Below are positions 1-6,134 of a stretch of DNA of 6,134 nt, in pieces. The stretch is taken from the NCBI GenBank assembly GCA_964471755.1, contig CAYYJM010000333.1:1-6134 (forward strand), in the 5' to 3' direction. Position numbers and translations under genes: made by a program. Origin of the DNA: CAYYJM01 sp964471755. Lineage in GTDB: Bacteria; Planctomycetota; Planctomycetia; Gemmatales; Gemmataceae. The stretch's first letter is position 1. Each line of letters begins with the position of its first letter. The notes below the pieces were generated by a model that saw only the letters and a list, made by a program, of their open reading frames with translations, ran no database searches and was not told where the DNA came from.

Positions 1-108
1 ACAGCGCAGGCCCACCGATGCTCCGACGGGAGCGCAGCGACACCGCAGATGCCTTATTCTGATCGGTGTCGCTGCGCTCCCGTCGGAGCATCGGTGGGCC
101 TGCGCTGT
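1..108. repeat. Perfect 45-bp inverted repeat with 18-nt centre
   Basis: Bases 1-45 are the exact reverse complement of bases 64-108, with an unpaired centre at 46-63. Each arm also holds a smaller nested hairpin: GCTCC/GGAGC at 20-24 and 29-33, mirrored at 76-80 and 85-89. Pairing is still perfect at base 1, so the arms may extend beyond the window. There is no T-run after the right arm, and the stem is much longer than a normal intrinsic terminator. It fits better as a REP- or MITE-like intergenic palindrome; terminator or attenuator activity for an upstream gene cannot be excluded. Confidence 0.9.
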
Positions 109-126
109 TCCGGATCAAGAAGCGGA

Positions 127-156
127 TAGGGTGCGGTGGCGCTCCCGCCCACCCTA
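127..156. repeat. GC-rich hairpin related to the adjacent palindrome
   Basis: TAGGGTG at 127-133 pairs with CACCCTA at 150-156, enclosing a GC-rich centre that can pair further with bulges. Its centre contains the 9-mer GCGCTCCCG (139-147), also present in the right arm of the large palindrome (74-82). Both elements also carry a GGTGGG or CCCACC motif. This suggests the two belong to one intergenic repeat family, which is an inference from this window alone. Confidence 0.6.
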
Positions 157-254
157 CATTTCGCATCGACGGGGATGCACCCCGTCGAGATCGCGAATAT
201 CCCGCTTCCCGAAAGAGTCGGTCCTGTGCCACCCATGAATTTCGCTTTTCTACT

Positions 255-270
255 GGCGGATTTCTCCGCC
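255..270 (+). other. Short hairpin in the leader of the fusion gene
   Basis: GGCGGA (255-260) and TCCGCC (265-270) form a 6-bp perfect stem closing a TTTC loop, 43 bases before the start codon at 314. No T-run follows, so it is not a terminator. It could be a leader structure or a chance palindrome in GC-rich DNA; no known regulator site is recognised. Confidence 0.3.
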
Positions 271-300
271 GGGTCGGGTACACTCACCGGCATCATCGAG

Positions 301-308
301 GGAGGAAA
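301..308 (+). promoter_or_regulatory. Shine-Dalgarno of the ceramidase-like/heme fusion gene
   Basis: GGAGGAAA lies 5 bases before the ATG at 314. It supports that ATG, which also opens directly onto a signal peptide. Confidence 0.8.
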
Positions 309-313
309 GTGCC

Positions 314-3300
314 ATGCGTTCGCACGGGTTCGCGGCTCTGGGGTTGCTCGGCTGTCTTCTCGTCGTCACCGCGGAAGGAGCGGACGACATCGCCGGAGAC
401 GTCTACGCGGTCGGCGTCGCCGAGGTGGATATCACGCCGGACCATCCCATTCGGCTCAACGGCTTCGGCTTCCGCCGCACGGAGTCGGAGGGCGTCGAGC
501 ATCGCATCCACGCTCGGGCCCTGGCCATTCGCCACGGCGACGGGCCGCCAGTGGTTCTGATGACCGTGGACGTTCTCGGCATTCCCGAGCATCACCGGGC
601 CGAGTTGGCGAAGCGACTCCAGGCGAAGGCGAAGCTGCCCCCCGAACGACTGGCCATCACGGCGACGCACACGCACACCGGCCCGATGCTCCAGGGCGCG
701 AACGTGACCCTGTTCGGCGTGCCGATCCCGGACGATCATCTCGATCACATCGCGAAGTACACCCGCGTCTTCCTCGATCGGCTGGAGGAGGCGGCCCTCA
801 CCGCCCTGAAGGAGATGAAGCCGGCGAAGCTGACGTGGGGCGTCGGTCGAGTCGGCTTCGCGAAGAATCGGCGCAAGGGGGGTGGACCGAGTGACCATGA
901 CCTGCCAGTTCTCATCGTTCGCGATGCGAAGACGAACGCGGTACGGGCGGTCTACACCAGTTACGCCTGCCACTGTGTGACGCTTTCGCACAACCGCATC
1001 GGCGGCGACTGGGCCGGGTTCGCGGCCGAGGCGATCGCCGCCGCCTTTCCCGGAGCCATCGGACTTGTGTCGATCGGCTGCGGTGCCGACCAGAATCCCG
1101 ACACCGGCGTCACCGGCGGCAAGGTGGACGCCGCGAAGGCCCAGGGCCGGATGATCGCCGATGAGGTCAAACGCCTCGCCGCCGGCTGGCTCGCCCCGGT
1201 ACGCGGTGCCCCGGTCTGCACGATGAAGACCCTTGACCTGCCGCTGGCGAATCTGCCCGAGCGGGCCGTCTGGGAGGAGAAGGCGAAGCTCGAGAACGCC
1301 ATCGGTCATCATGCTCGCGTGCAGCTCGCCCGGCTCGATCGCAAGGAGCCCCTGCGGACATCGATCCCGTATCCGGTGCAGACCTGGACCTTCGGCGACG
1401 GCCTGGCCCTGGTCCATCTGGCGGGCGAGGTCGTCGTCGATTATTCCCTGCGTCTGAAGAAGGAACTCGACCGGGGTCGGGTCTGGATCACGGCGTACGC
1501 GAACACCAATCCCTGCTACATCCCGTCGGAACGCGTTCTGAAGGAGGGCGGCTACGAGGGCGGCGGCGCGATGATCTACTACGACGTGCCGGTGCCCTTC
1601 AAGCCGGGCCTGGAGGAGTCGATTGTTCGCGCAGTGCGCGGCCAACTCGGTGAACGCTTCCGGGCGACGGTTGATTCGGAGAAGACGGGCGGCAGCGCGC
1701 CGCAGTCACCGCAGCAGTCGCAGACCCTGATCCGGGTCGGCGAGCGCTTCGCCGTCGATCTGGTCGTGGCCGAGCCGCTCGTCGCCGATCCGGTCGCCCT
1801 CGGCTTCGGTCCCGACGGTGCGCTCTGGGTCGCCGAGATGCTCGACTATCCCAGCGGTCCCGGCGGCAAGTACGAGCCGGGCGGCCGGATTCGCCGGCTG
1901 GTGGACAGCGACGGCGACGGCCGTTTCGACCGGGCGACGGTCTTTCTCGATGGCCTGCCGTTCCCGACCGGCGTGCTACCCTGGCGGGGCGGCCTGCTCA
2001 TCTGTGCCGCACCGGACATCGTCTTCGCCGAGGACACCACCGGCGACGGCAAGGCCGACCGAGTCGAGAAGCTCTTCAGCGGCTTCGGCACCGAGAACTA
2101 TCAGGCTCGGGTCAACAGTCTGGTCTACGGCCTCGATGGCTGGGTGTACGGCTCCTGTGGTCTGTTCGGTGGCAACATCCTGTCCCATCGCACTGGCAAG
2201 ACTCTCGCCCTGGGCCACCGGGACTTTCGCATCCGGCCCGACACCGGCGCGATCGAGCCGGCGACGGGCCGGACCCAGCAAGGTCGAGTGCGCAACGACG
2301 CCGGCCAGTGGTTCGGCTGCGACAACACGCATCTCGGCTGGCACTACCCCCTGACCGACCACGAACTGCGGCGCAATCCGTTCGTCGTGCCGCCGGCCCC
2401 GCTGGTGAACCTGGCCACCGGGCCGGACGCCAGCCGGCTCTTTCCGATCCGCACGCTGCAACTGTTCAAGCTCTCCGGCCCGGCGGGTGGCGTGACGGCG
2501 GCCTGCGGCATCGGCTTCTACCGCGACAATCTGCTCGGCGGCGACCTGACCGGCAATCTGTTCACCTGCGAGCCGGTCAACCTGCTCGTCCATCGCCGCG
2601 TGCTGCGGCCGAGCGGTTCGACCTTCACCGGCGTGCGTGCCGATGACGAGGCGGAGCGGGAGTTCTTCGCCTCGGCCGACCTGTGGTGCCGACCCGTGCA
2701 GGCGATCACCGGGCCGGACGGCGGCCTGTGGATCGCCGACATGTACCGCTTCGTGATCGAGCATCCGCGCTGGATTCCGCCGGCCGACCTGGCCAGTCTC
2801 GATCTTCGTGCCGGTGCCGGCCTTGGTCGCATCTACCGCGTTCGGCCAAAGGTGACGCCGTTGCGGCCGTGGACGCGCCTGGATCGGCTCGACACGGCCG
2901 GTCTGGTCGCCGCTCTCGACTCGGCCAACGGCTGGCAGCGCGATCAGGTCACGGAATTGCTCGCCTGGCGTGCCGACCGCTCGGCCGTTCCGCTGCTCAT
3001 TCAGCAGCTCAAGCAGGCGAAGCGAGCCGAGACGCGTCTGCACGCCCTGGCGGCCATCGAACGTCTGGGCGCTCTCGACGCCGGCCTCGTGAAGATCGGC
3101 CTGAGCGATCCGCATCCGCTGGTGCGAGGCCAGGCGGCTCGTCAGGCCGAGGCGTATCTCGATGGCGAGGCCACGCTCGGCCCGGCGCTGGTCGGTCTGG
3201 TGGACGATCCCGACGGCCAGGTTCGGCTCCAGGTGGCCAGCACGCTCGGGGCGTGGAAGGACGCCCGGGCCGGAGCCGGACTGGCTCGTCTGGCCCAGGG

Positions 3301-4492
3301 GGAGAAGGCCGACGCCTACCTCGTCGCGGCCGTCGTCTCCGGCCTGAATCGCGGCAACTTTCACGCGGTCGTCGAACGGCTCGACGTTGGCAAGCTCGCC
3401 GGTTCGTCTCTGCTGCCACAGTTGATCACCACGGCGATCGGCCTGGGCGAAGACACGGCGATGACGGCTCTGCTCGCCCGCGTCGGTCGGCCCGTGGACG
3501 GCAAGTATCAGGCGTGGCAGTTCACCGCGACGGAGACGGTTCTCGACGCCTGGGCTCGCCTGGCGAAGGGGAAGCCGCGACCGGCCATCGTGGCCGAGGT
3601 CGTGGCGAACGCTCGCCGGCTGGTCGGCAGCGCATCGGCCGATCCGGCCACGCGGTCGGCGGCGGTGCGACTGCTGGGTCGGGAGCCTGCCCATCGGAAG
3701 GAGGATCTCGCCGCCCTGGCCGCGCTGCTGGTGCCACAGACGCCGACCGGAGTGCAGTCCGCGGCCATCGCCGCCCTGGGCCGGATCGCCGACGAGAAGG
3801 TGGTCGAGGCGCTCCTGATCGGCTGGAAGGGCTACACGCCAGCCTTGCAGGCTCAGGTGGCGGAGGCCCTGTTCGCGCGGCCCGCCTGGCTCGATCGCGT
3901 GCTGACCGCCCTGGCCGATAAGCGGCTGCCCGTGGCTGCCGTCACCGCGCCGCGTCGGCATCGTCTGCTGACGCACACCGACCCGGCCATCCGGGCCCGG
4001 GCCGAGAAACTGTTCGCCGGCGCGACCAGCGCCAACCGTCAGGAGGTGATCGACCGTTATCGCAAGGAACTGCGTCAACCGGGCGATGCGATGCGGGGCA
4101 AGCTCGTCTTCGCGAAGACGTGTGCGGCCTGCCATCATCTGGAGGGAGTCGGCAACAAGATCGGCCCGGACCTGGCGGCACTGGCGAACAAGTCGGCGGA
4201 GTATCTGCTGGCCGAGATTCTCGATCCGAACCGCAATCTCGATTCGCGCTACGTCGAGTATCTGGCGACCACGAGCGATGGTCGGACGTTCTCGGGGCTG
4301 CTGGCGTCGGAGACGTCGGTCGGCATCACGCTGCTGAAGGCCGACGGCAAGGAGTCGGCCCTGCTGCGGGCCGACCTGGAAGAGCTGACGTCGTCGGGTC
4401 GGTCGTTGATGCCGGAGGGGCTGGAGAAGGATCTACCGCCAGCGAGCCTGGCCGATCTGCTGGCCTACCTGGCCAGCGTCGGCCGGCGCTGA
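314..4492 (+). CDS. Exported fusion: neutral-ceramidase-like domain + PVC-type beta-propeller/HEAT/heme-binding CxxCH protein
   Basis: Complete 1392-residue frame with a good Shine-Dalgarno. Residues 1-23 look like a signal peptide (hydrophobic core, cleavage near A20 or A23); C14 after LLG makes a lipoprotein a weak alternative. Residues about 30-450 resemble neutral/alkaline non-lysosomal ceramidase: VGVAEVDITP near 34-42, the HTHTGP motif at 119-124, H220, E372 and Y402 as candidate zinc ligands. The usual nucleophile motif GDVSPN is replaced by GCGADQ at 255-260, so true ceramidase activity is doubtful. After a Q/S/P-rich linker (456-471), residues about 472-845 match the PVC membrane-bound dehydrogenase-like propeller domain (TIGR02604 type), with two calcium-loop-like motifs (D531-D539, D574-D582) and the WFGCDN signature at 666-671. 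Residues about 855-1225 are HEAT-like helical repeats. Residues about 1250-1392 form a cytochrome-c-like domain with CAACH at 1270-1274 and M1366 as a probable second iron ligand. Expected location is periplasmic; the substrate is unknown. Domain assignment is strong, function is inferred. Confidence 0.93.
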   Translation: MRSHGFAALGLLGCLLVVTAEGADDIAGDVYAVGVAEVDITPDHPIRLNGFGFRRTESEGVEHRIHARALAIRHGDGPPVVLMTVDVLGIPEHHRAELAKRLQAKAKLPPERLAITATHTHTGPMLQGANVTLFGVPIPDDHLDHIAKYTRVFLDRLEEAALTALKEMKPAKLTWGVGRVGFAKNRRKGGGPSDHDLPVLIVRDAKTNAVRAVYTSYACHCVTLSHNRIGGDWAGFAAEAIAAAFPGAIGLVSIGCGADQNPDTGVTGGKVDAAKAQGRMIADEVKRLAAGWLAPVRGAPVCTMKTLDLPLANLPERAVWEEKAKLENAIGHHARVQLARLDRKEPLRTSIPYPVQTWTFGDGLALVHLAGEVVVDYSLRLKKELDRGRVWITAYANTNPCYIPSERVLKEGGYEGGGAMIYYDVPVPFKPGLEESIVRAVRGQLGERFRATVDSEKTGGSAPQSPQQSQTLIRVGERFAVDLVVAEPLVADPVALGFGPDGALWVAEMLDYPSGPGGKYEPGGRIRRLVDSDGDGRFDRATVFLDGLPFPTGVLPWRGGLLICAAPDIVFAEDTTGDGKADRVEKLFSGFGTENYQARVNSLVYGLDGWVYGSCGLFGGNILSHRTGKTLALGHRDFRIRPDTGAIEPATGRTQQGRVRNDAGQWFGCDNTHLGWHYPLTDHELRRNPFVVPPAPLVNLATGPDASRLFPIRTLQLFKLSGPAGGVTAACGIGFYRDNLLGGDLTGNLFTCEPVNLLVHRRVLRPSGSTFTGVRADDEAEREFFASADLWCRPVQAITGPDGGLWIADMYRFVIEHPRWIPPADLASLDLRAGAGLGRIYRVRPKVTPLRPWTRLDRLDTAGLVAALDSANGWQRDQVTELLAWRADRSAVPLLIQQLKQAKRAETRLHALAAIERLGALDAGLVKIGLSDPHPLVRGQAARQAEAYLDGEATLGPALVGLVDDPDGQVRLQVASTLGAWKDARAGAGLARLAQGEKADAYLVAAVVSGLNRGNFHAVVERLDVGKLAGSSLLPQLITTAIGLGEDTAMTALLARVGRPVDGKYQAWQFTATETVLDAWARLAKGKPRPAIVAEVVANARRLVGSASADPATRSAAVRLLGREPAHRKEDLAALAALLVPQTPTGVQSAAIAALGRIADEKVVEALLIGWKGYTPALQAQVAEALFARPAWLDRVLTALADKRLPVAAVTAPRRHRLLTHTDPAIRARAEKLFAGATSANRQEVIDRYRKELRQPGDAMRGKLVFAKTCAACHHLEGVGNKIGPDLAALANKSAEYLLAEILDPNRNLDSRYVEYLATTSDGRTFSGLLASETSVGITLLKADGKESALLRADLEELTSSGRSLMPEGLEKDLPPASLADLLAYLASVGRR
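4121..4135 (+). other. Heme c attachment motif CAACH in the fusion protein
   Basis: These codons encode C1270-A-A-C1273-H1274, the only CxxCH in the protein. The following HLEGVGNKIGPDL stretch and the later SLMPEG (M1366) match the mono-heme domain typical of planctomycete proteins of this family. Covalent heme attachment implies Sec export and cytochrome c maturation, in keeping with the N-terminal signal peptide. Confidence 0.85.
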
Positions 4493-4511
4493 CGGAAGCT
4501 TCGGCTTACCG
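4493..4511. terminator. Possible bidirectional hairpin between convergent genes
   Basis: The 13-bp gap between the two convergent stop codons (4493-4505), plus a few bases of the minus-strand gene, can fold into CGG-AAGC, a TTCG loop, GCTT, one bulged A (4508), then CCG. As RNA from the plus strand this is a 7-bp stem with a highly stable cUUCGg tetraloop. Neither strand has a following U-run, so it is not a canonical intrinsic terminator. Its position between two converging genes is the main reason to suspect a termination or 3'-end role. Confidence 0.4.
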
Positions 4512-5105
4512 ATGACTCAGCGGCAGGCTGCGCACGGCCAGGGCGGTGCCGATGTGGGCAATGCCGCTGAAGAGAAATTCGATGCCGATGAACAGGCCGA
4601 TAACCCAGAGGCCGGAGTAGGGCCATTCCTGCCAGATCAGGATGCCGAGCAGCATGGTGATCACGCCGCTGAACAGCACCCAGCCCCAGCCGCGAAACTG
4701 GCCGGTCACCGCCCCCACGATACGGAAGGCCCCCTGAACGAGGAACAGGATCGCCAGGAAGAGGGTGTAGACCGCCGCGAACTTGACCGGCTCGCCGACC
4801 ATGAACGCACCGACGATGAGCGACAGGATGCCGGCCAGCAACTCGAGAAAGAAGCCGCCCCAGCAACGCGTTCCGAAAAGGCCGATCAGGTAGAAGATAC
4901 CGCCGATGATCAGGAACCAGCCGAAGAAGATGACGGTTGCCACGGAGGTGATCACCGGCCGGGCGATGGCGAAGACGCCGATCAGCGTCAGGGCGATGCC
5001 CAGCAGCAGAATCCAGAACCAGTTCGCCTGCAAGGCCTTGAGGTCTTCTTGCAGAGCCAGACCGAGCGGCGAGCGCGGATTCATCGGGGTGGGAGCGGTA
5101 CTCAT
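4506..5105 (-). CDS. HdeD family (DUF308) six-helix membrane protein
   Basis: The product is 199 residues, a normal length for the HdeD/DUF308 family. After a polar N-terminus of about 27 residues come six hydrophobic segments, at roughly 28-48, 53-74, 83-103, 108-132, 138-157 and 161-185. They are glycine-rich, in the family's two three-helix halves: segments beginning NWFWILLLGIALTLIG and GWGWVLFSGVITMLLGI are the equivalent first helices. E. coli HdeD is an inner-membrane protein of the acid-fitness island; the molecular role of family members in other phyla is not established, so acid resistance should not be assumed here. The frame stays open 44 codons upstream to 5237, but the ATG at 5105 is preferred: it has a GGAG at good spacing, and the upstream extension (rich in R, P and S) overlaps the divergent gene's leader and does not resemble the family. 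It converges on the large fusion gene 13 bp away. Confidence 0.88.
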   Translation of the reverse strand: MSTAPTPMNPRSPLGLALQEDLKALQANWFWILLLGIALTLIGVFAIARPVITSVATVIFFGWFLIIGGIFYLIGLFGTRCWGGFFLELLAGILSLIVGAFMVGEPVKFAAVYTLFLAILFLVQGAFRIVGAVTGQFRGWGWVLFSGVITMLLGILIWQEWPYSGLWVIGLFIGIEFLFSGIAHIGTALAVRSLPLSHR

Positions 5106-5113
5106 CACAGAAA

Positions 5114-5117
5114 CTCC
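5114..5117 (-). promoter_or_regulatory. Shine-Dalgarno that sets the HdeD-family start
   Basis: On the minus strand GTGGAG ends 8 bases before the ATG at 5105-5103. No comparable site precedes the longer in-frame ATG at 5237, so this site decides the start in favour of the 199-residue product. Confidence 0.7.
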
Positions 5118-5145
5118 ACGTTGTGACGGCATTTGGTTCGCAGTC

Positions 5146-5174
5146 AGTCTAGGGAAACGACCCGAGGCGAGCAA
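5146..5174 (-). promoter_or_regulatory. Weak sigma-70-like promoter candidate for the HdeD-family gene
   Basis: Read on the minus strand, TTGCTC (5174-5169) and TAGACT (5151-5146) are separated by exactly 17 bases and sit about 40 bases upstream of the ATG. Matches to the consensus are partial (3 of 6 and 4 of 6). Planctomycete promoters are poorly conserved, so this is a low-confidence suggestion. The 134-bp spacer 5106-5239 must hold the promoters of both divergent genes; I found no good candidate on the plus strand. Confidence 0.2.
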
Positions 5175-5226
5175 TCCGTGGGGCGGGGTCTCTCGTCGGA
5201 TGGATGACCACGGGAACTTACTTTCG

Positions 5227-5232
5227 AGGAGG
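5227..5232 (+). promoter_or_regulatory. Shine-Dalgarno of the DUF4139 gene
   Basis: A full AGGAGG lies 7 bases before the ATG at 5240, an optimal arrangement that fixes the start of the truncated gene. Confidence 0.85.
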
Positions 5233-5239
5233 CCCATTC

Positions 5240-6134
5240 ATGAACCGTTCCAGGCTCCTGACCGCGCTGGTCGGCATGGCCGTGCTGGCCGCCGTCAGCT
5301 TTACCCTGTTCATCGACCGAGGCAGCGCCCAGCCGAACAAGGCGACGCCGCCGAACGCCAACCCAGCCGAGGTGGCGTCGAATCTGCCGATCACGCAGGT
5401 CGTCCTGTTTTCTTCCGGCGTGGGCTTCTTCCAGCGTGAGGGAAAGGTCCAGGGCAACGCCCGCATCGACCTGACCTTCCCCGTGCAGGATATCAACGAC
5501 CTGATCAAGAGCATGGTCCTGCGTGACCTCGATGGCGGCCACATCACCGCTGTCAGCTACGACAACAACGCGCCGATTGACCGGACGTTGAAGTCGTTCG
5601 CCATCAATCTGACGGGCAATCCGAGCTTCGCCACGATCCTGAACCAGGCACGCGGCGAGAAGGTCGAGGTGGTTCTGACGCAGACCAACGCGACGCAGCC
5701 GGGCACCATGACCGGCACCGTCGTCGGCATCGAAAATCAGAAGCAACCCGTCGCCAACAAGGACGTGGTCACCGTCGAGGTTCTGAATCTCTGGTGTGCC
5801 GATGGTCTGCGTGCGATCAAGTTGAGCGAACTACAGCGGTTGCGCTTCCTGAACCCGGTCATCGACAGCGAGTTCAAGAAGGCCCTGGAGACGCTGGCCA
5901 CCTCGCACGACACGCAGAAGAAGGCCGTCTCGATCCAGTGCGTCGGCGAAGGTAGCCGCCGGGTCAAGGTGGATTACGTCGTCGAGAATCCGATCTGGAA
6001 GACGAGCTATCGTCTGGTCCTGGACAAGGTCGCGCCGGGTGCGGAGGCGACGAACAAGGCGCAACTGCAAGGCTGGGCCGTCGTCGAGAACAGCACCGAT
6101 GAGGACTGGAAGGATGTCCGCATGGCCCTCATCT
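5240..6134 (+). CDS. Secreted DUF4139 domain-containing protein (3' end outside window)
   Basis: The frame is open from the ATG at 5240 to the window end, giving 298 codons of a partial protein with no stop. Residues 1-30 are a signal peptide: basic NRSR, a hydrophobic core from L6 to I25, then DRGSA followed by QPN, a good signal peptidase I site after A30. A low-complexity N/P/A linker (31-46) leads to a domain starting LPITQVVLFSSGVGFFQREG (49-68), an opening found in proteins of this kind. From about 243 the sequence (DYVVENPIWKTSYRL, then LQGWAVVENSTDEDWKDV) matches the start of the DUF4139 domain, which continues beyond the window. DUF4139 proteins are extracytoplasmic beta-rich proteins without an established biochemical function; some are annotated as mucoidy inhibitor-like. 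The gene is divergent from the HdeD-family gene and has its own strong Shine-Dalgarno. Confidence in the family is high; function is unknown. Confidence 0.88.
   Translation, partial: MNRSRLLTALVGMAVLAAVSFTLFIDRGSAQPNKATPPNANPAEVASNLPITQVVLFSSGVGFFQREGKVQGNARIDLTFPVQDINDLIKSMVLRDLDGGHITAVSYDNNAPIDRTLKSFAINLTGNPSFATILNQARGEKVEVVLTQTNATQPGTMTGTVVGIENQKQPVANKDVVTVEVLNLWCADGLRAIKLSELQRLRFLNPVIDSEFKKALETLATSHDTQKKAVSIQCVGEGSRRVKVDYVVENPIWKTSYRLVLDKVAPGAEATNKAQLQGWAVVENSTDEDWKDVRMALI

Larger units (their letters stand above)
1..313. other. Intergenic region upstream of the large fusion gene
   Basis: I find no convincing gene in this stretch. Its open frames have arginine- and serine-rich translations typical of GC-rich non-coding DNA and no Shine-Dalgarno. 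The left half is dominated by two inverted repeats (1-108 and 127-156). The right half, from about 157, is less structured and carries the leader of the gene starting at 314. No clear sigma-70 promoter could be picked; a TACACT at 279-284 resembles a -10 box but has no -35 partner at normal spacing. The upstream neighbour lies outside the window, so whether this is a 3' or 5' flank for it is unknown. Confidence 0.7.

Noticed and set aside
66..894. Small plus-strand frames across the left intergenic region and the start of the fusion gene
   Set aside because: They begin inside the palindrome or hairpin region, have R- and S-rich translations, lack Shine-Dalgarno sites and run out of frame through the real gene.
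293..1645. A 450-codon open frame on the minus strand, antisense to the ceramidase-like part
   Set aside because: Same shadow effect. It lies almost wholly opposite the conserved ceramidase-like motifs and shows no domain of its own.
2683..3921. A 412-codon plus-strand frame inside the HEAT-repeat region
   Set aside because: It is an out-of-frame reading of the fusion gene with an R/G/S-rich composition and no family resemblance.
1976..4138. A 720-codon open frame on the minus strand, antisense to the fusion gene
   Set aside because: GC-rich coding sequence with strong third-position bias commonly leaves long open antisense frames. The translation is rich in R, G, H, Q and A with no recognisable domain, and the plus-strand frame has clear family motifs throughout.
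4512..5126. A 204-codon plus-strand frame opposite the HdeD-family gene
   Set aside because: Highly charged, D/E/Q/H-rich translation that is the antisense image of a membrane protein. The minus strand has six clear hydrophobic helices and a Shine-Dalgarno.
5106..5237. A 44-codon N-terminal extension of the HdeD-family protein
   Set aside because: In frame but lacks a ribosome site, is unlike the family, and would overlap the Shine-Dalgarno of the divergent gene.
1..6134. A defence, mobile-element or CRISPR system
   Set aside because: No direct-repeat array, transposase, integrase, nuclease, reverse transcriptase or toxin-antitoxin pair is visible. The three genes are ordinary envelope or exported families.

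Overview
The window looks like chromosomal DNA from a GC-rich planctomycete (PVC group). The main evidence is the large gene at 314-4492. It carries the beta-propeller, HEAT-repeat and C-terminal CxxCH architecture of the PVC-type heme-binding protein family, which is expanded in Planctomycetes. The lineage below phylum is not resolved; a Gemmataceae-like organism is only a guess from the GC-rich coding style.

Layout: positions 1-313 hold no gene. They contain a perfect 45-bp inverted repeat around an 18-nt centre (1-108), a smaller GC-rich hairpin sharing a 9-mer with it (127-156), a short leader hairpin (255-270) and a strong Shine-Dalgarno (301-308). Positions 314-4492 (+) encode one 1392-residue exported protein: a neutral-ceramidase-like domain fused in frame to a PVC beta-propeller, HEAT repeats and a mono-heme cytochrome-like domain. 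It converges, across a 13-bp gap with a possible cUUCGg hairpin, on a 199-residue HdeD/DUF308 six-helix membrane protein (4506-5105, -). A 134-bp divergent spacer then separates that gene from a DUF4139 secreted protein (5240 onward, +), which runs off the window end.

The three genes are not an operon. They lie plus, minus, plus, each with its own good Shine-Dalgarno. All three products are predicted to be exported or in the membrane, but nothing in the sequence ties them to one pathway. I see no tRNA, rRNA, CRISPR array, transposase or defence system. The most notable items are the hydrolase-plus-cytochrome fusion, the loss of the canonical ceramidase nucleophile motif in its first domain, and the perfect palindrome at the left edge.
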